Shown here: positions 1 to 15,389 of the stretch, one piece after another
Position numbering within the stretch: position 1 is the first letter of the stretch
Layout of the letters: each line of letters opens with the position of its first letter
Assembly: GCA_003220685.1 (NCBI GenBank)
Contig: QHTE01000006.1
Location: forward strand, 72,845-136,844
DNA length: 64,000 nucleotides
From: Candidatus Rokuibacteriota bacterium
GTDB taxonomy: Bacteria > Methylomirabilota > Methylomirabilia > Rokubacteriales > CSP1-6
Direction: 5' to 3'
The notes under the pieces: generated by a model
The model's input: the letters and a program-made list of their open reading frames with translations, nothing else
Databases searched by the model: none
Told to the model about the DNA's origin: nothing
Position numbers and translations under genes: made by a program

Positions 1-1
1 C

Positions 2-3630
<3,629 letters not shown>

Positions 3631-3634
<4 letters not shown>

Positions 3635-6186
3635 AACGACTCTTTATCGTCGACGGCCACTCTCATCTCTTCCGCGCTTACCACGCGGTCGGCTATCTCT
3701 CGACGTCCCGCGGCGTGCCGAGCCACGCGGTGCTGATCCTCAGCACGATGCTGTGGAAGCTGATCCGAGAAGAGCAGCCCGACTATCTGGCGATCGCGTG
3801 GGATCCGCCGGGGCCGACGTTCCGCGACGCGCTGTCCACCGAATACAAGGCGACGCGCAGCCCGATGCCGGACGACCTCGTGCGCCAGCTTCCCTACGTA
3901 CGCCGGCTCTTCGAGGCGCTGCGCACGCCGGTCCTCGAGGTCAGGGGGTTCGAGGCGGACGACGTGCTGGCGACCATCGTCGACAAGGCGCTCGCCCAGC
4001 CGGAGCTCGAGGTCGTCGTGGTGAGCGGCGACAAGGATCTGCTCCAGCTGGTCGGCCCGCGGGTTCGCGTGCTGAGCGTCGCCGGGCGCACCGGCGAGCC
4101 CGTGCTCTACGACGAGGCGAAGGTGCGTGAGCGCTGGGGCGTGGAGCCGGGCCAGATCGCCGAGGTGCTGGCGCTCATGGGCGACACGATCGACAACATC
4201 AAGGGCGTCCGCGGCGTCGGCGAGAAGACCGCGGTGAAGCTGATCGGCCAGTATGGCTCCGTCGAGCGTCTGTACGAGAACCTCACCTTGATCCCCGGCA
4301 AGCTCCGCGAGACCCTGGCCGCCGGGCGCAAGGACGCGCTCCTCTCGCGCGAGCTAGCGCTGCTCAACCGCGAAGTGCCGGTCGCCCTCGACCTCGACGC
4401 GTTCCGCCGCGTGGAGCCCGACTGGGCGAAGCTCCGCCAGCTCTGGATGGAGATGGAGTTCACGCGGCTCGTGAAGGAGCTGCCGCCGCCGGCGCCCCAG
4501 GCGCCGCCCGAGCCGGCGCCGCGCCTGGAAGGGAAGGCGGCGATCGCCGCATGGCTCGGCCCGGTTCCGGCCGGCGCGCCGCTGGCGCTCGACTGGGCCG
4601 GGGAGTCGACGCCGCCGGAACCGCGCATCGCCGGCCTCGCCGTGTTCCATCCCGCCGCCGGGCCCGCCGAGCTCGGCGCCGACGCGCCGCCGTCCTCGTT
4701 CGGCGAGCGCGAGCTGATCATCCACGACGCGAAGCCGCTGCTCGAGGCCTGGCTCGCGCGAGGCCTCACCCCGCCCGCGATCCACGATTCGGCGGTCGCC
4801 GCGTATCTGCTGAACTCGGCGCGGCTGACCTACAAGCTCGAGCAGGTCTGTCTGGACGCGCTCAACGAGTATCCGCCCGCGGCCGATCCGTCGCGCGCGG
4901 TCGGCGTGCGCGCCGAGTTCGCCTGGCGCTACTGGGAGCACGCGGCCGCCGAGCTCCGAGCGCACGAGCTCTGGTCGATCTACGAGGCGATCGAGTGCCC
5001 GCTCGTCCCGGTGCTGGCCCTGATGGAGCGCCACGGCATCCGCGTCGACCCGGCGCGTCTCGAGGCCTTCGCCAAGGAGCTCGAGCGGGACCTCGACAAT
5101 CTGACGCGTGAGATCTATCAGCTCGCGGGCGGTGAGTTCACGATCGCCTCGCCCAAGCAGCTCGGGCAGGTGCTCTTCGAGAAGCTCAAGCTGCCGCCGG
5201 TCCGGAGGACAAAGACGGGCTACTCGACCGACGCCGACGTGCTGACGGAGCTGGCGCTCGGCCATCCGCTCCCGGCGAAGATCCTCGAGCACCGGAGCCT
5301 CGCGAAGCTCAAGGGCACGTACGCCGACACCTTGCCGGGGCTCATCAACCCGCGCACCGGGCGGATCCACACGACGTACAACCAGCTCGTCGCGTCCACT
5401 GGACGGCTCAGCTCGCAGGACCCGAACCTCATGAACATCCCGATCCGGACCGAGCTCGGGCGCCGGATCCGCCAGGCGTTCATTCCCGAAGAGGGCTGGC
5501 GATTCGTCGCCGCAGACTACTCGCAGATCGAGCTCAGGATCCTGGCGCATATGTCCGAAGACCCGTCGATCATCGAGTCGTTCAGACGCGGCGAGGACAT
5601 CCACACGCGGACGGCGTCGGAGGTCTTCAAGGTGCCGGCGGCCTCGGTCACGTCAGTGCAACGCACGATCGCCAAGAGCGCCAACTTCGCGATCCTCTAC
5701 GGTGTCTCGGCGTTCGGGCTGTCGCAGGCGACGAAGATCGACCAGAAGGAGGCGCAGCGCTACATCAACGACTACTTCGCGACGCACCCGAGGGTGCGGG
5801 CGTTCATCGACCGGACGCTGGCCGAGGGGCGCGAGCGCGGCTATGTCAGCACGCTGCTCGGCCGGCGACGCTACCTGCCCGACCTCGCCAGCGGTAACCC
5901 TGTCGCCCGCAACGCCGCCGAGCGCATGGCGATGAACGCGCCCGTGCAGGGCACCGCCAGCGACATGATCAAGATCGCGATGGTCCGCGTGCAGGCGGCG
6001 CTGACGGCGCGCGGGCTCCGCGCCCGGATGCTCTTGCAGGTGCACGACGAGCTCCTGTTCGAGGCGCCGCCGGACGAGGTCTCCGCCGTCGAGGCGTTGG
6101 CGCGGGAGATCATGGCGGCGGCGCTGCCGCTCAAGGTGCCCGTCGTGGTCGACGTGAAGACTGGAGCCGACTGGGCGGAGGTATGA
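3631..6186 (+). CDS. polA: DNA polymerase I
   Basis: At 851 residues this is a normal family A polymerase. The N-terminal 5'-nuclease domain (1 to about 285) has VDGHSHLFRAYHAV, FEADDVLATI, SGDKDLLQL and GVRGVGEKTA. The polymerase domain has motif A (DYSQIELRILAH, near 628), motif B (R-x3-K then FAILYG, near 677) and motif C (VHDELLFE, near 803). The middle section (about 300-460) keeps the 3'-5' exonuclease fold position but reads LALDWAGEST where the D-x-E metal motif is expected, so proofreading is probably lost, as in Taq and Bacillus enzymes. The ATG overlaps the glnE stop (ATGA), and the 3' end overlaps coaE the same way. Confidence 0.97.
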
Positions 6187-6821
6187 GCGCGGCCCGCAAG
6201 TTCCTGCTCGTCGGCCTCACCGGCGGGATCGCGACGGGCAAGAGCACGGTCTCGGCGCTCCTGCGTCAGCTCGGCTGCGAGATCATCGACGCCGATCTTC
6301 TGGCGCGCGAGGTGGTCGAGCCGGGTCAGCCGGCCCTGACGCAGATCGTGACCGAATTCGGCCGGGACGTCGTCACCGCGACGGGGGAGCTGGACCGCAA
6401 GAAGCTCGGCGCGATCGTCTTCGCCAACCCGGAGCGGCGCCGGCGGCTCGAGGCGATCACCCATCCGGCGATCCGCGATCGATTTCTGGCGCGCCTCGAC
6501 GAGCTGGCCGAGCAGGGCTTCGTGGGCCTCGTGGTCTTCGACGCGGCGGTGATGATCGAGAGCGGCAACTACAAGAACATGGATCGCCTGGTCGTGGTCG
6601 TCACGGACGAGGCGACCCAGATGGCCCGGCTCCGCGGACGCGACGGCACCGACGTCCCGGAGAACCAGCGCAAGATTTCCAGCCAAATGCCGCTCGCCGA
6701 CAAGGCCAGGCTGGCAGACTACGTGATCGACAACTCCGGCACCCGTGAAGCCACCGCCGAGCAAGTGCGACGGGTCTTTGCGGCGCTCATGGCCGAGCTC
6801 GAATCGCGCTCCGCGGTGTAG
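6183..6821 (+). CDS. coaE: Dephospho-CoA kinase
   Basis: CoaE phosphorylates dephospho-CoA, the last step of coenzyme A synthesis. The 212-residue protein has the P-loop GGIATGKST near residues 14-22, then IIDADLLAREVVEPGQP, the HPAIRDRF segment and the LID-region arginines in QMARLRGRDG. The ending DYVIDNSGT is typical of the family. The ATG overlaps the polA stop as ATGA. The polA-coaE arrangement is common in bacteria. Confidence 0.95.
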   Translation: MSAARKFLLVGLTGGIATGKSTVSALLRQLGCEIIDADLLAREVVEPGQPALTQIVTEFGRDVVTATGELDRKKLGAIVFANPERRRRLEAITHPAIRDRFLARLDELAEQGFVGLVVFDAAVMIESGNYKNMDRLVVVVTDEATQMARLRGRDGTDVPENQRKISSQMPLADKARLADYVIDNSGTREATAEQVRRVFAALMAELESRSAV

Positions 6822-6856
6822 GTACGCTCGACAACGCACGGCCTCGGCAGGGAACA

Positions 6857-7639
6857 ATGACGAAGCGACGCGCCCTCGGCCAGCACTTTCTCCGCGATCG
6901 CGCGACCGCCCGCGCGATCGTCGATCTCGTCGCGCCGACCGGCCGCGATCTCGTCGTCGAGATCGGGCCGGGCGATGGGGCGCTGACCGGTCTCGTGGCC
7001 GGCCGCGCCGGGCGCGTGATCGCCCTCGAGATCGACCGGGCGCTGGGCACGGCGCTCCGGGCGCGGCTGGCGGGAGTCGAGGTCCTCGATGCCGACGCGC
7101 GGAGCTGGGATTACGCCCGGCTCGAGGCGCCCGCCGGCGGCCGCGTGCTGATCCTCGGCAATTTGCCCTACAGCGTGGCGAAGCCGATCCTGATGGCGCT
7201 GATCGACGCTCGGCCGGCGATCCACGAGATGGCGCTGATGCTCCAGCGCGAGGTCGCCGAGCGCATCGCCGCGCCGCCGGGCGGCAAGACCTACGGAAGC
7301 TTGTCCGTCTTCACCCAGCTCCACTGCGACGTACGGTTGGCGTTTCGCGTGCCCCCCGGCGCGTTCCGCCCGCCGCCGCAGGTCGACTCGGCCGTGCTCC
7401 ATCTGCGGGTGTTGCGCGAGCCGCGCGTACCGCTGGCCGACCCGCGCCGCTTCGAGAGCGTCGTCCGGGCGGCGTTCGCCCAGCGGCGGAAGATGCTGGC
7501 GAACGCCCTCGGCACCGGGCTCGGTCTGCCCCTCGACGTCGTTCGCCGCGCCGCGGCGAGCGCCGGCGTGGATCCGACGCGCCGGGCCGAAACCCTCTCG
7601 CTGTCCGAGTTCGCGGCGCTGGCGACCGTCCTGCCCTGA
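6857..7639 (+). CDS. rsmA: 16S rRNA dimethyladenosine transferase (KsgA/RsmA)
   Basis: This enzyme dimethylates the two adjacent adenines near the 3' end of 16S rRNA during late 30S assembly. The 260-residue protein begins with KRRALGQHFLRD, followed by SAM motif I (VEIGPGDGALT, near 36-46), the acidic adenosine-binding loop and the catalytic NLPYSV motif (near 102). The C-terminal part contains RAAFAQRRKMLANAL, characteristic of RsmA. A purine-rich AGGGAACA precedes the ATG. About 35 nt separate it from coaE, so co-transcription is likely. Confidence 0.96.
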   Translation: MTKRRALGQHFLRDRATARAIVDLVAPTGRDLVVEIGPGDGALTGLVAGRAGRVIALEIDRALGTALRARLAGVEVLDADARSWDYARLEAPAGGRVLILGNLPYSVAKPILMALIDARPAIHEMALMLQREVAERIAAPPGGKTYGSLSVFTQLHCDVRLAFRVPPGAFRPPPQVDSAVLHLRVLREPRVPLADPRRFESVVRAAFAQRRKMLANALGTGLGLPLDVVRRAAASAGVDPTRRAETLSLSEFAALATVLP

Positions 7640-7799
7640 CCCGGATTCGCCCCGCGCTTTGCCCCACGTTTTCCGGCGATTCGCCTCCGCTTGAGGCCGA
7701 GCGCGCAGCAAGCTACCAGGCCTAGTGTGAGCGCCGACACCCCGTCCGGAAACTCGCGTGGTTACTGATTTTCTCGGTTCGTGTCTCGGCCGTTACCGC

Positions 7800-7805
7800 T
7801 ATGAT
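7800..7805 (+). promoter_or_regulatory. Candidate -10 element (TATGAT) for the M23 peptidase gene
   Basis: TATGAT matches the sigma-70 -10 consensus at five of six positions. It lies 7 nt before the ATG at 7813, so transcription would start at or next to that codon. A convincing -35 is not seen. An upstream ATG at 7801 falls inside the hexamer itself, which argues against it as the start. Confidence 0.45.
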
Positions 7806-7812
7806 AGGCGTG

Positions 7813-9054
7813 ATGCAGAAGCGCTCCCTGGCCGCGACGGCGCTGCTCGCCGCGAGCTTTGTCGTGCTCGCGGTCTCGGTCTACCGATACGTCTGGCCCG
7901 GCGAGTCGCAGGCGCCGCGCTGGCTGCCCGAGCCGCGGGTCGACGTTCTCTCCGTCCCGGCATTCCCCATCACGGTGAGCAGCATCGAGATGCGCCGCGG
8001 CGACTCGCTCGTGCAGGCGCTCGCGCGGGGCGGTCTCTCGTCGCGCAGCGCCACTCTCCTCGCGACCCAGTTCGGGAAGAACGGCGCCGATCTCCGAAAG
8101 ATCCGCGTCGGCGCCACGATCGAGATCACCTGGAATGCCCGGAACGAGCCGATGGAGGTCCGCTACGAGACGAGCCCCTGGCTCACGTTCGCGGCCCGGC
8201 CCGCGAACGGCGGGTGGCGGGTCGGCCGCGCCGAGACGATTCCCGATCTGCGAGTCGAGGCCGTGAGCGGCGTCGTGGAGCGGTCGCTCTTCGACGCGGT
8301 CGAGCAGTCCGGAGAGTCGGCCCGCCTCGTGCTCGGGCTCGTCGACATGTTTTCCTCGGACTTCGATTTCACCGCCGACACGCGCGCCGGCGACCGTTTT
8401 CGCCTGCTCGTCGAGAAGCGCTACGCCGGCGACACCTTCGTCGACTACGGCCGGATTCTCGTCGCCCAGTACAAGAGCGGCGGCAGGACGCTCACCGGCG
8501 TCGGGTTCGAGAAGGGTGTCTCGCGCTTCGCCCACTACGATCTGAACGGCAATTCGCTACGCAAGAGCTTCCTGAAGTCGCCGCTCGAGTTCACGCGGAT
8601 CACCTCGGGCTTCACCTACGCGCGCCCGCATCCGATCCTCGGCGGCGTGCGCCCGCACCTCGCGATCGACTACGCGGCGCCGGTCGGCACCCCGGTGCGC
8701 GCCGTCGCCGACGGCGTCGTCGTCTCCGCCGGCTGGAACGGCGGCAACGGGATCCAAGTGCACCTGCGCCACCGGTCGGGCTACGAGACCCAGTACAACC
8801 ATCTCTCGAGGATCCCGCCCGACCTCCGTGCCGGCGCGCGCGTCCACCAGAAGCAGATCATCGGCAACGTCGGCGCCACCGGACTGGCGACCGGGCCGCA
8901 CCTCGACTACCGCATCGTGCACAACGGCACCTACGTGAACCCGCTCAGCGAGAAGTTCATCCCCGGCGAGCCGATCCCGGCCGCCGGACGGGCCGACTTC
9001 ACCCGCCACTCGCGCGAGCTTGTCGCTCGCCTCGAGACCGCCGCGCCTTACTGA
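7813..9054 (+). CDS. Membrane-anchored M23 family metallopeptidase (LytM-like)
   Basis: Starting at MQKRSLAATALLAASFVVLA the protein has an N-terminal signal/anchor, a LysM/OapA-like middle part (RRGDSLVQALARGGLSS) and a C-terminal M23 domain. M23 enzymes cut peptidoglycan cross-bridges or, when degenerate, activate amidases. The zinc motif HxxxD is present (HLAIDYAAP), as is YNHLS. The last motif reads GPHLDYR rather than the usual HLHY, so Asp replaces the third zinc ligand His. Activity is therefore uncertain, although Asp can bind zinc. An ATG at 7801 would add four residues, but it overlaps a candidate -10 box. A 30-nt palindrome follows the stop. Confidence 0.88.
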   Translation: MQKRSLAATALLAASFVVLAVSVYRYVWPGESQAPRWLPEPRVDVLSVPAFPITVSSIEMRRGDSLVQALARGGLSSRSATLLATQFGKNGADLRKIRVGATIEITWNARNEPMEVRYETSPWLTFAARPANGGWRVGRAETIPDLRVEAVSGVVERSLFDAVEQSGESARLVLGLVDMFSSDFDFTADTRAGDRFRLLVEKRYAGDTFVDYGRILVAQYKSGGRTLTGVGFEKGVSRFAHYDLNGNSLRKSFLKSPLEFTRITSGFTYARPHPILGGVRPHLAIDYAAPVGTPVRAVADGVVVSAGWNGGNGIQVHLRHRSGYETQYNHLSRIPPDLRAGARVHQKQIIGNVGATGLATGPHLDYRIVHNGTYVNPLSEKFIPGEPIPAAGRADFTRHSRELVARLETAAPY

Positions 9055-9059
9055 TGTAA

Positions 9060-9089
9060 ATCGGGGGGAGCGGCGCCGCTCCCCCCGAT
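9060..9089. terminator. Perfect 30-nt palindrome after the M23 gene, possible terminator
   Basis: Six bases after the M23 stop there is a perfect palindrome made of a run of six G, AGCGGC, GCCGCT and a run of six C, with ATC/GAT extensions. It would form a very stable hairpin, but no T-run follows. It could act in Rho-dependent termination or mRNA protection. It is also the left border of the tandem repeat block. Confidence 0.5.
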
Positions 9090-9345
9090 GGCCCCCCACC
9101 GGGATTACTCGCCGGTAGAATGTCTCGACCGGGGCGCCGGCAAAGCCGGCGCTCGAACGGGGAGCCATCGCCGCTCCCCCCGATCGCTCCCCACCGGGAT
9201 TACTCGCCGGTAGAATGTCTCGACCGGGGCGCCGGCAAAGCCGGCGCGCGAACGGGGAGCCATCGCCGCTCCCCCGATGGCCCCCCACCGGGATTACTCG
9301 CCGGTGAAATATCTCGACCGGGTGCCGGCGAAGCCGAGGCTCGAA
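9086..9345. repeat. Tandem repeat array, three copies of a 94-95 bp unit
   Basis: Copies begin at 9086, 9181 and 9275, each with CGAT followed by a C-rich run, then GGGATTACTCGCCGGT. The first two copies are nearly identical. The third diverges after about 60 bases (GAAATATCTCG, GGTGCCGGCGAAGCCGAGG). Each of the first two units contains two hairpins: GCGCCGGC-AAA-GCCGGCGC and GGGGAGC-n7-GCTCCCC. No protein-like signal is evident in any frame. The array fills most of the 470-base gap before RNase J. The rest (9346-9524) holds only the RNase J ribosome site and a weak TACGAT (9494-9499). Confidence 0.85.
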
Positions 9346-9524
9346 CCCGAGATCTGCCGGCTTGATTGCCCTTTCCCGGGATATTCCTCGCGTCTCGGCC
9401 GCTCCCGAAGCTCAAATATTCCGTGCGGTTGACTGGCGTCGGACTCTCGGCACCGTGTCCGCGAAACTACGGTGAACTTGGGGGGGTGGATGGTACGATC
9501 AAGCCGTTTTTGGAAAGGAGTTCC

Positions 9525-11179
<1,655 letters not shown>

Positions 11180-11180
<1 letters not shown>

Positions 11181-13342
11181 TGGCCACCGTCATCTCGACC
11201 GAAGGGAAGTCGACGGAGAGCAAGCCCAGACGCCGCCGCAAGCGCGGCAGCGACCGCTGGCTCAGCGAAGTGAAGGGCATCGTGGCGCTGCTGGCCGCGG
11301 GCTTCGCTCTCATCGCGCTCGCGACCTTCGATCCGACCCTGACACCGGCCGAGCAGCCGGGCCTGACCGGCCCCGTGGGCGTCTGGCTCGGGTGGGCGAC
11401 GTTCCAGTCGTTCGGCTACTCCGGCGTTCTGCTGCCGCTCCTGCTCGGGGCCTGGGGCGCGTCGGCGTTCTTGCGCCCGATCGTCGTACGCGGCTGGGTC
11501 CCGCTGGTCGGGCTGGGGGTACTCGTGGTGAGCGCCGCGGGTTTGCTCACGCAGGCGACGCGGAACGGGGCGGTCGGGGGCGGCCTGGTCGGATACGCGG
11601 CGATCGGCGTGCTCCACTCGGGGTTCGGCGAGGTGGGCACCTGGCTGATGCTGATCGCCGCGATACCCATCGGCCTGCTGTGCGTGACGCGCGTGTCCTA
11701 CGCGGCGGTCGTCCGCGTCACCACGTCGCGGCTGACCAAGCTGCGGAAGCGTCGCGTGCAGTCGGCGACGGCCGCGCGCATACCCGTCGAGCCGGACTTG
11801 ATGCTGGAGGCGCAGGCGCCGCAGATCATGGCGCCGCCGGTCGTCGTCGAGCCCGCACGCCCGCGCGGGCGTCTGGCCGAGCAGGGGCTCGCGTGGCAGG
11901 AGAACTTCGACTTCGGCGGCGGTGGCGCGGCCGCCTTCCAGCTGCCGCCGGTCGGGCTGCTCAAGCCTCCGCCGGCGAGCGAGCTCAAGCGGACGCGGGA
12001 GGAGCTGCAGGACAACGCCGGGACGATCCGCCGCAAGCTGCAGGATTTCGAGGTCGAGGGCCGCATCGTCCAGGTGAGCCCGGGCCCGATCATCACCTCG
12101 TACGAGTTCGAGCCGGCGGCCGGCATCAAGATCAGCCAGGTCGTGAACCTCGGCGACGATCTGGCGCTCGCCTTGAAGTCCGCGTCGGTCCGGATCGTCG
12201 GGCCGATTCCGGGACGCGGCACGGTCGCGATCGAGGTGCCGAACTCCGAGGCCGCGACCGTCTATCTGCGCGAGATCTTCGTCTCGGCGGAGTTCGCGGA
12301 GTCCAAGGGGAAGCTCCCGCTGGCCCTCGGCAAGGACGTGACCGGCACGCCGGTCGTGTCGGACCTGACGTCGATGCCCCATCTGCTCGTCGCCGGCGCC
12401 ACCGGCAGCGGCAAGTCGGTCGGGCTGAACTCGATGATCTGCTCGATCCTCTACAAGGCCTCGCCCGCCGAGGTGCGGTTCTTGCTGATCGATCCCAAGC
12501 GCCTCGAGCTCAGCGTCTACGAGGGCATTCCCCATCTGCTGGCGCCGGTCGTCACCGACGCGAAGGAGGCCGCGGCGCGACTGCGCTGGATCGTCGGCAA
12601 GATGGACGAGCGCTACCGGACGCTCCAGCTCAAGCAGGTCCGGAACATTGAGGGCTACAACAAGGTGGCCGGCCCGGACGAGAAACTCCCGTACTGGGTC
12701 GTCGTCGTGGACGAGCTGGCGGACCTCATGTTGGTCTCGGCCGGCGAGGTCCAGACCTCGCTGGTGCGGCTGGCGCAGATCGCGCGCGCGGTCGGGATCC
12801 ATCTGATCATCGCGACGCAACGCCCCTCGGTCGACGTCGTCACCGGCCTGATCAAGGCGAACTTCCCGACGCGCATCGCCTTCCAGGTGGCTTCGAAGGT
12901 CGATTCACGCACGGTGCTCGACGGCAACGGCGCCGAGCAGCTCCTGGGCCGCGGCGACATGATCTTCGTCCCGCCCGGCGCGAACAAGCAGATGCGCGTG
13001 CACGGCGCGTGGGTCGGCGACGACGAGGTCCGCGCGGTCTGCGACTTCCTGCGCAAGCAGGGCACCGCGGTCTACGAGGAGGTCGTGCTGGCGACCGAGG
13101 AGGAAGTCGCCGCCGGCACCAGCGCCGAGCGCGACGATCTCTACTGGGACGCGGTACACCTCGTGATCGGCCAGCACCAGGCTTCGATCTCGTTCCTGCA
13201 GCGCCGCATGCGCCTGGGTTACCCGAAGGCCGCCCGCTTCATCGACATGATGGAGCAGGATCGCGTCATCGGCCCCGGTGACGGCGCGAAGCCGCGCGAG
13301 GTCCTGGTCGGCCCCGAGTATCTCGCCAAACGCGGGAAGTGA
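11180..13342 (+). CDS. ftsK: DNA translocase FtsK/SpoIIIE
   Basis: FtsK pumps chromosomal DNA at the division septum. The 720-residue protein has a basic N-terminus, four hydrophobic segments (roughly residues 30-175), a short linker and the RecA-like motor. Walker A is VAGATGSGKSVGLN (near 404-417) and Walker B is VVVVDELADLM (near 506-516). The C-terminal gamma winged helix (about 645-705) includes SFLQRRMRLGYPKAARFIDMM, which in FtsK reads KOPS polarity sequences. The linker is short compared with E. coli and closer to SpoIIIE length. Confidence 0.95.
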
Positions 13343-13872
13343 CGCGCGGGCGACTCGCGGTCCTCGTCCCGGCCGTCGTCGCCGGGGCGCTGAGCCTCTG
13401 GCCCGGTGTCCCCGCGCTTGCGTTCGACGATCCGCGCGACGCCCTCAGGCCCTGCACGCGCGCCGATCTCATCGGGACCTGGGCGATGATCCGTCTGGGC
13501 ACGGCGCCCTCGGTGCGGGTCGACGCGACGGATCCGTACTTCTACCCTTATCAGCGGTACGCGTTCTCCGCCGACCGGCGCATGCGTCATCTGACGGCGC
13601 AGGCACCCGTCGGCCCCGAGGAGCAGCGGACGATCCTGTCCGCGCCCGCGACCATCACCTGGTCGGTCGACGACCGGGGACGACTGCTCACGCGGAAGAC
13701 CGGCGCGGCGGCGTCGGAAGTCGACGCCTGTCAGATCCTGCTCGCGAAGATCAGCGATCCGCGGAGCTCGGTGCCGGGACTCCCCGGCGACGTGCTGCTG
13801 ACCCACTACGGCGAGGACGGCAAGCCGGTCGCGCGACGGCTCTTGCGGAAGATGTCCGGGCCGAGCGAGTGA
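13339..13872 (+). CDS. Exported protein of unknown function
   Basis: The protein has 177 residues with a clear signal peptide (basic start, hydrophobic core, PALAF cleavage region). The mature part contains LIGTWAMIRLG and a beta-rich pattern resembling small lipocalin-like domains, but I do not recognise a named family. It starts with GTG overlapping the ftsK stop (GTGA), so it is probably translated together with ftsK. It converges on the DUF4139 gene with a 16-base gap. Confidence 0.7.
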   Translation: MTRGRLAVLVPAVVAGALSLWPGVPALAFDDPRDALRPCTRADLIGTWAMIRLGTAPSVRVDATDPYFYPYQRYAFSADRRMRHLTAQAPVGPEEQRTILSAPATITWSVDDRGRLLTRKTGAAASEVDACQILLAKISDPRSSVPGLPGDVLLTHYGEDGKPVARRLLRKMSGPSE

Positions 13873-13888
13873 CCGAGACGACGAGCGC

Positions 13889-15298
13889 CTAGAAGCGGAT
13901 CCGGACGCGGTAGGCGAGCTTCGTCGCACCTTCCTTGGGCACGGGGATCTGGTACCGCAAGGTGTGGGCCTGGATCTTCTCGTACGTGTGGCTCGAGGCG
14001 AGGACCTGCCAGTCGCCGGGCACGGGCTCGACGACGGTGACCGTCTGCGCCTCGGTCTTGTGGTTCCGGAGCGCGATCTCCCACTCGACCTCGTAGAGGT
14101 TCGAGGCGAGCTTCTTGAAGTCCTTCTGGGTGCGCTCGCCGACCAGATCGAACGCGTTGCCGAGCTTGATCTTCACGCGCTCGTCCTTGGGCGTGTGGTC
14201 GATCCAGTCCTCGCCGATGAACTGCTGGCTGCCCGAGCCGTCGGCCTTGTAGACGCGCACCTTGCCTTTCGGCAGCGGTACGCCCAGCCGGTTCTCCTTG
14301 CTGTTCTTCACCTCGAGATAGACCGCGACCTTCTGATTGGAGACCGGCACGCCGTAGGCGTTGCGGTAGTAGTCCGCCGCGCCGTAGTAGACGAGCTCCT
14401 TCGTGACGGGCACCTCGCTCGACGACAGCAGCGAGAGCTGCTTGGTCTGGTTGTCCTTGATCGTCGTGCGGCCGTCGAGCGTGTAGAGGTGGTACTCGAA
14501 CAAGCCCTCCGCCGCAAAGTCGTGACTGGCGGCGGCCGGCGACATCGCCTTCGCCGCCGTCTCCAGCATCCGCCGATCGCGCCGAGCGTCCGCCGCGCGG
14601 TTCACGTCGCCAGCCACCAGCTTGAGCGCGGCGTTGCCGTAGGTGGCGCCGCTTTTGTTGTCGATCGTCACCCAGCCGTTCAGATCCGAGAGCGTGTCGG
14701 CGGCGTTGAGGACCATGACGTAGTCGGCCTTCCAGGTGATCCCGCCCGTGAGATACGACGCCTCGACGCGCTGGGGCCGCGGGGTCTGGTTACGCAGGAG
14801 CCACACGAGGGTGGGCTTGGCCACGAGATTCTCCGGGAGCGAGGGCAGGACGAGACGGCCGTAGTGGCCCATGTGGATCTGACCGTTGATCTCGAAGACC
14901 GGTCCGTCGGTCGAGAGCAGAGTGGCGTCGTGATACGCGCCGTCACTTTGATAGAGCCGCACCTTGCGGCCGACGTACTTCTCCATGAGCTTCTGGCTCG
15001 TCAAGAGATCGTACTCGTAGTTCTGCTCGAGGATCTTGAGCCCGGGCGCGTCGGTGATCGACTTGAGATGGACGGTCGTCGGGTCGATCAGCGCGGCGAC
15101 GTCCATGAACTGCACCTCCGTTTGCCCCGACGGGAACCGCACTTCGCGGAGGTCCTTCACGAGGCCGAGGTTGCCGTTGTAGATGGTCACCATGACGTCG
15201 CGCTGCTCGTCGCGCGTCACGCTGACCGGCGCCGCGGCGGCCGGCTGTCGGGTGGCAAGCGCGACGATCAGCAGTGAGGCGATCAGGGGCGTCTTCAT
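13889..15298 (-). CDS. Exported DUF4139-family protein
   Basis: The 469-residue protein has a signal peptide (MKTPLIASLLIVALATRQ then PAAAAP). The mature protein shows DUF4139 features: VTIYNGNLGLVKDLREV, a middle region with LRNQTPRPQRVEASYLTGGITWKADY cut here into its two recognisable halves around TPRPQRVEAS and TGGITWKADY, and later GVPLPKGKVRVYKADG and an immunoglobulin-like end. The biochemical role of the family is not established. A GGAGGA ribosome site precedes the ATG. Upstream lies an RpoE-like promoter matching the one before the adjacent ECF sigma gene, so this gene is probably its target. Confidence 0.85.
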   Translation of the reverse strand: MKTPLIASLLIVALATRQPAAAAPVSVTRDEQRDVMVTIYNGNLGLVKDLREVRFPSGQTEVQFMDVAALIDPTTVHLKSITDAPGLKILEQNYEYDLLTSQKLMEKYVGRKVRLYQSDGAYHDATLLSTDGPVFEINGQIHMGHYGRLVLPSLPENLVAKPTLVWLLRNQTPRPQRVEASYLTGGITWKADYVMVLNAADTLSDLNGWVTIDNKSGATYGNAALKLVAGDVNRAADARRDRRMLETAAKAMSPAAASHDFAAEGLFEYHLYTLDGRTTIKDNQTKQLSLLSSSEVPVTKELVYYGAADYYRNAYGVPVSNQKVAVYLEVKNSKENRLGVPLPKGKVRVYKADGSGSQQFIGEDWIDHTPKDERVKIKLGNAFDLVGERTQKDFKKLASNLYEVEWEIALRNHKTEAQTVTVVEPVPGDWQVLASSHTYEKIQAHTLRYQIPVPKEGATKLAYRVRIRF

Positions 15299-15340
15299 GA
15301 CGTCGTTCCTCCGGTCGTCCGGATATCGGCTGCTACCGAG

Positions 15341-15368
15341 TTAGACCGGAGAGGTCGTCGGAAGTTCC
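15341..15368 (-). promoter_or_regulatory. RpoE-like ECF promoter upstream of the DUF4139 gene
   Basis: Read on the minus strand: GGAACT (15368-15363), a 16-base spacer, then GTCTAA (15346-15341) followed by CT. This matches the known RpoE-type pattern (GGAACTT, about 16 nt, TCTRA). The same two boxes with identical spacing occur before the sigma gene at 17007-17034. Confidence 0.75.
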
Positions 15369-15389
15369 GCGCCGGTTGGCCCGCGCCGA

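Noticed and set aside
9086..9345. Possible CRISPR array
   Set aside because: Units are whole 95-bp tandem copies with no short repeat/unique spacer structure, only three copies, and no cas genes nearby.
9340..9400. Sequence resembling a tRNA T-arm (GGGTTCGAGCC on the minus strand)
   Set aside because: No acceptor stem, D-arm or anticodon arm can be folded around it; it is part of the divergent third repeat copy.
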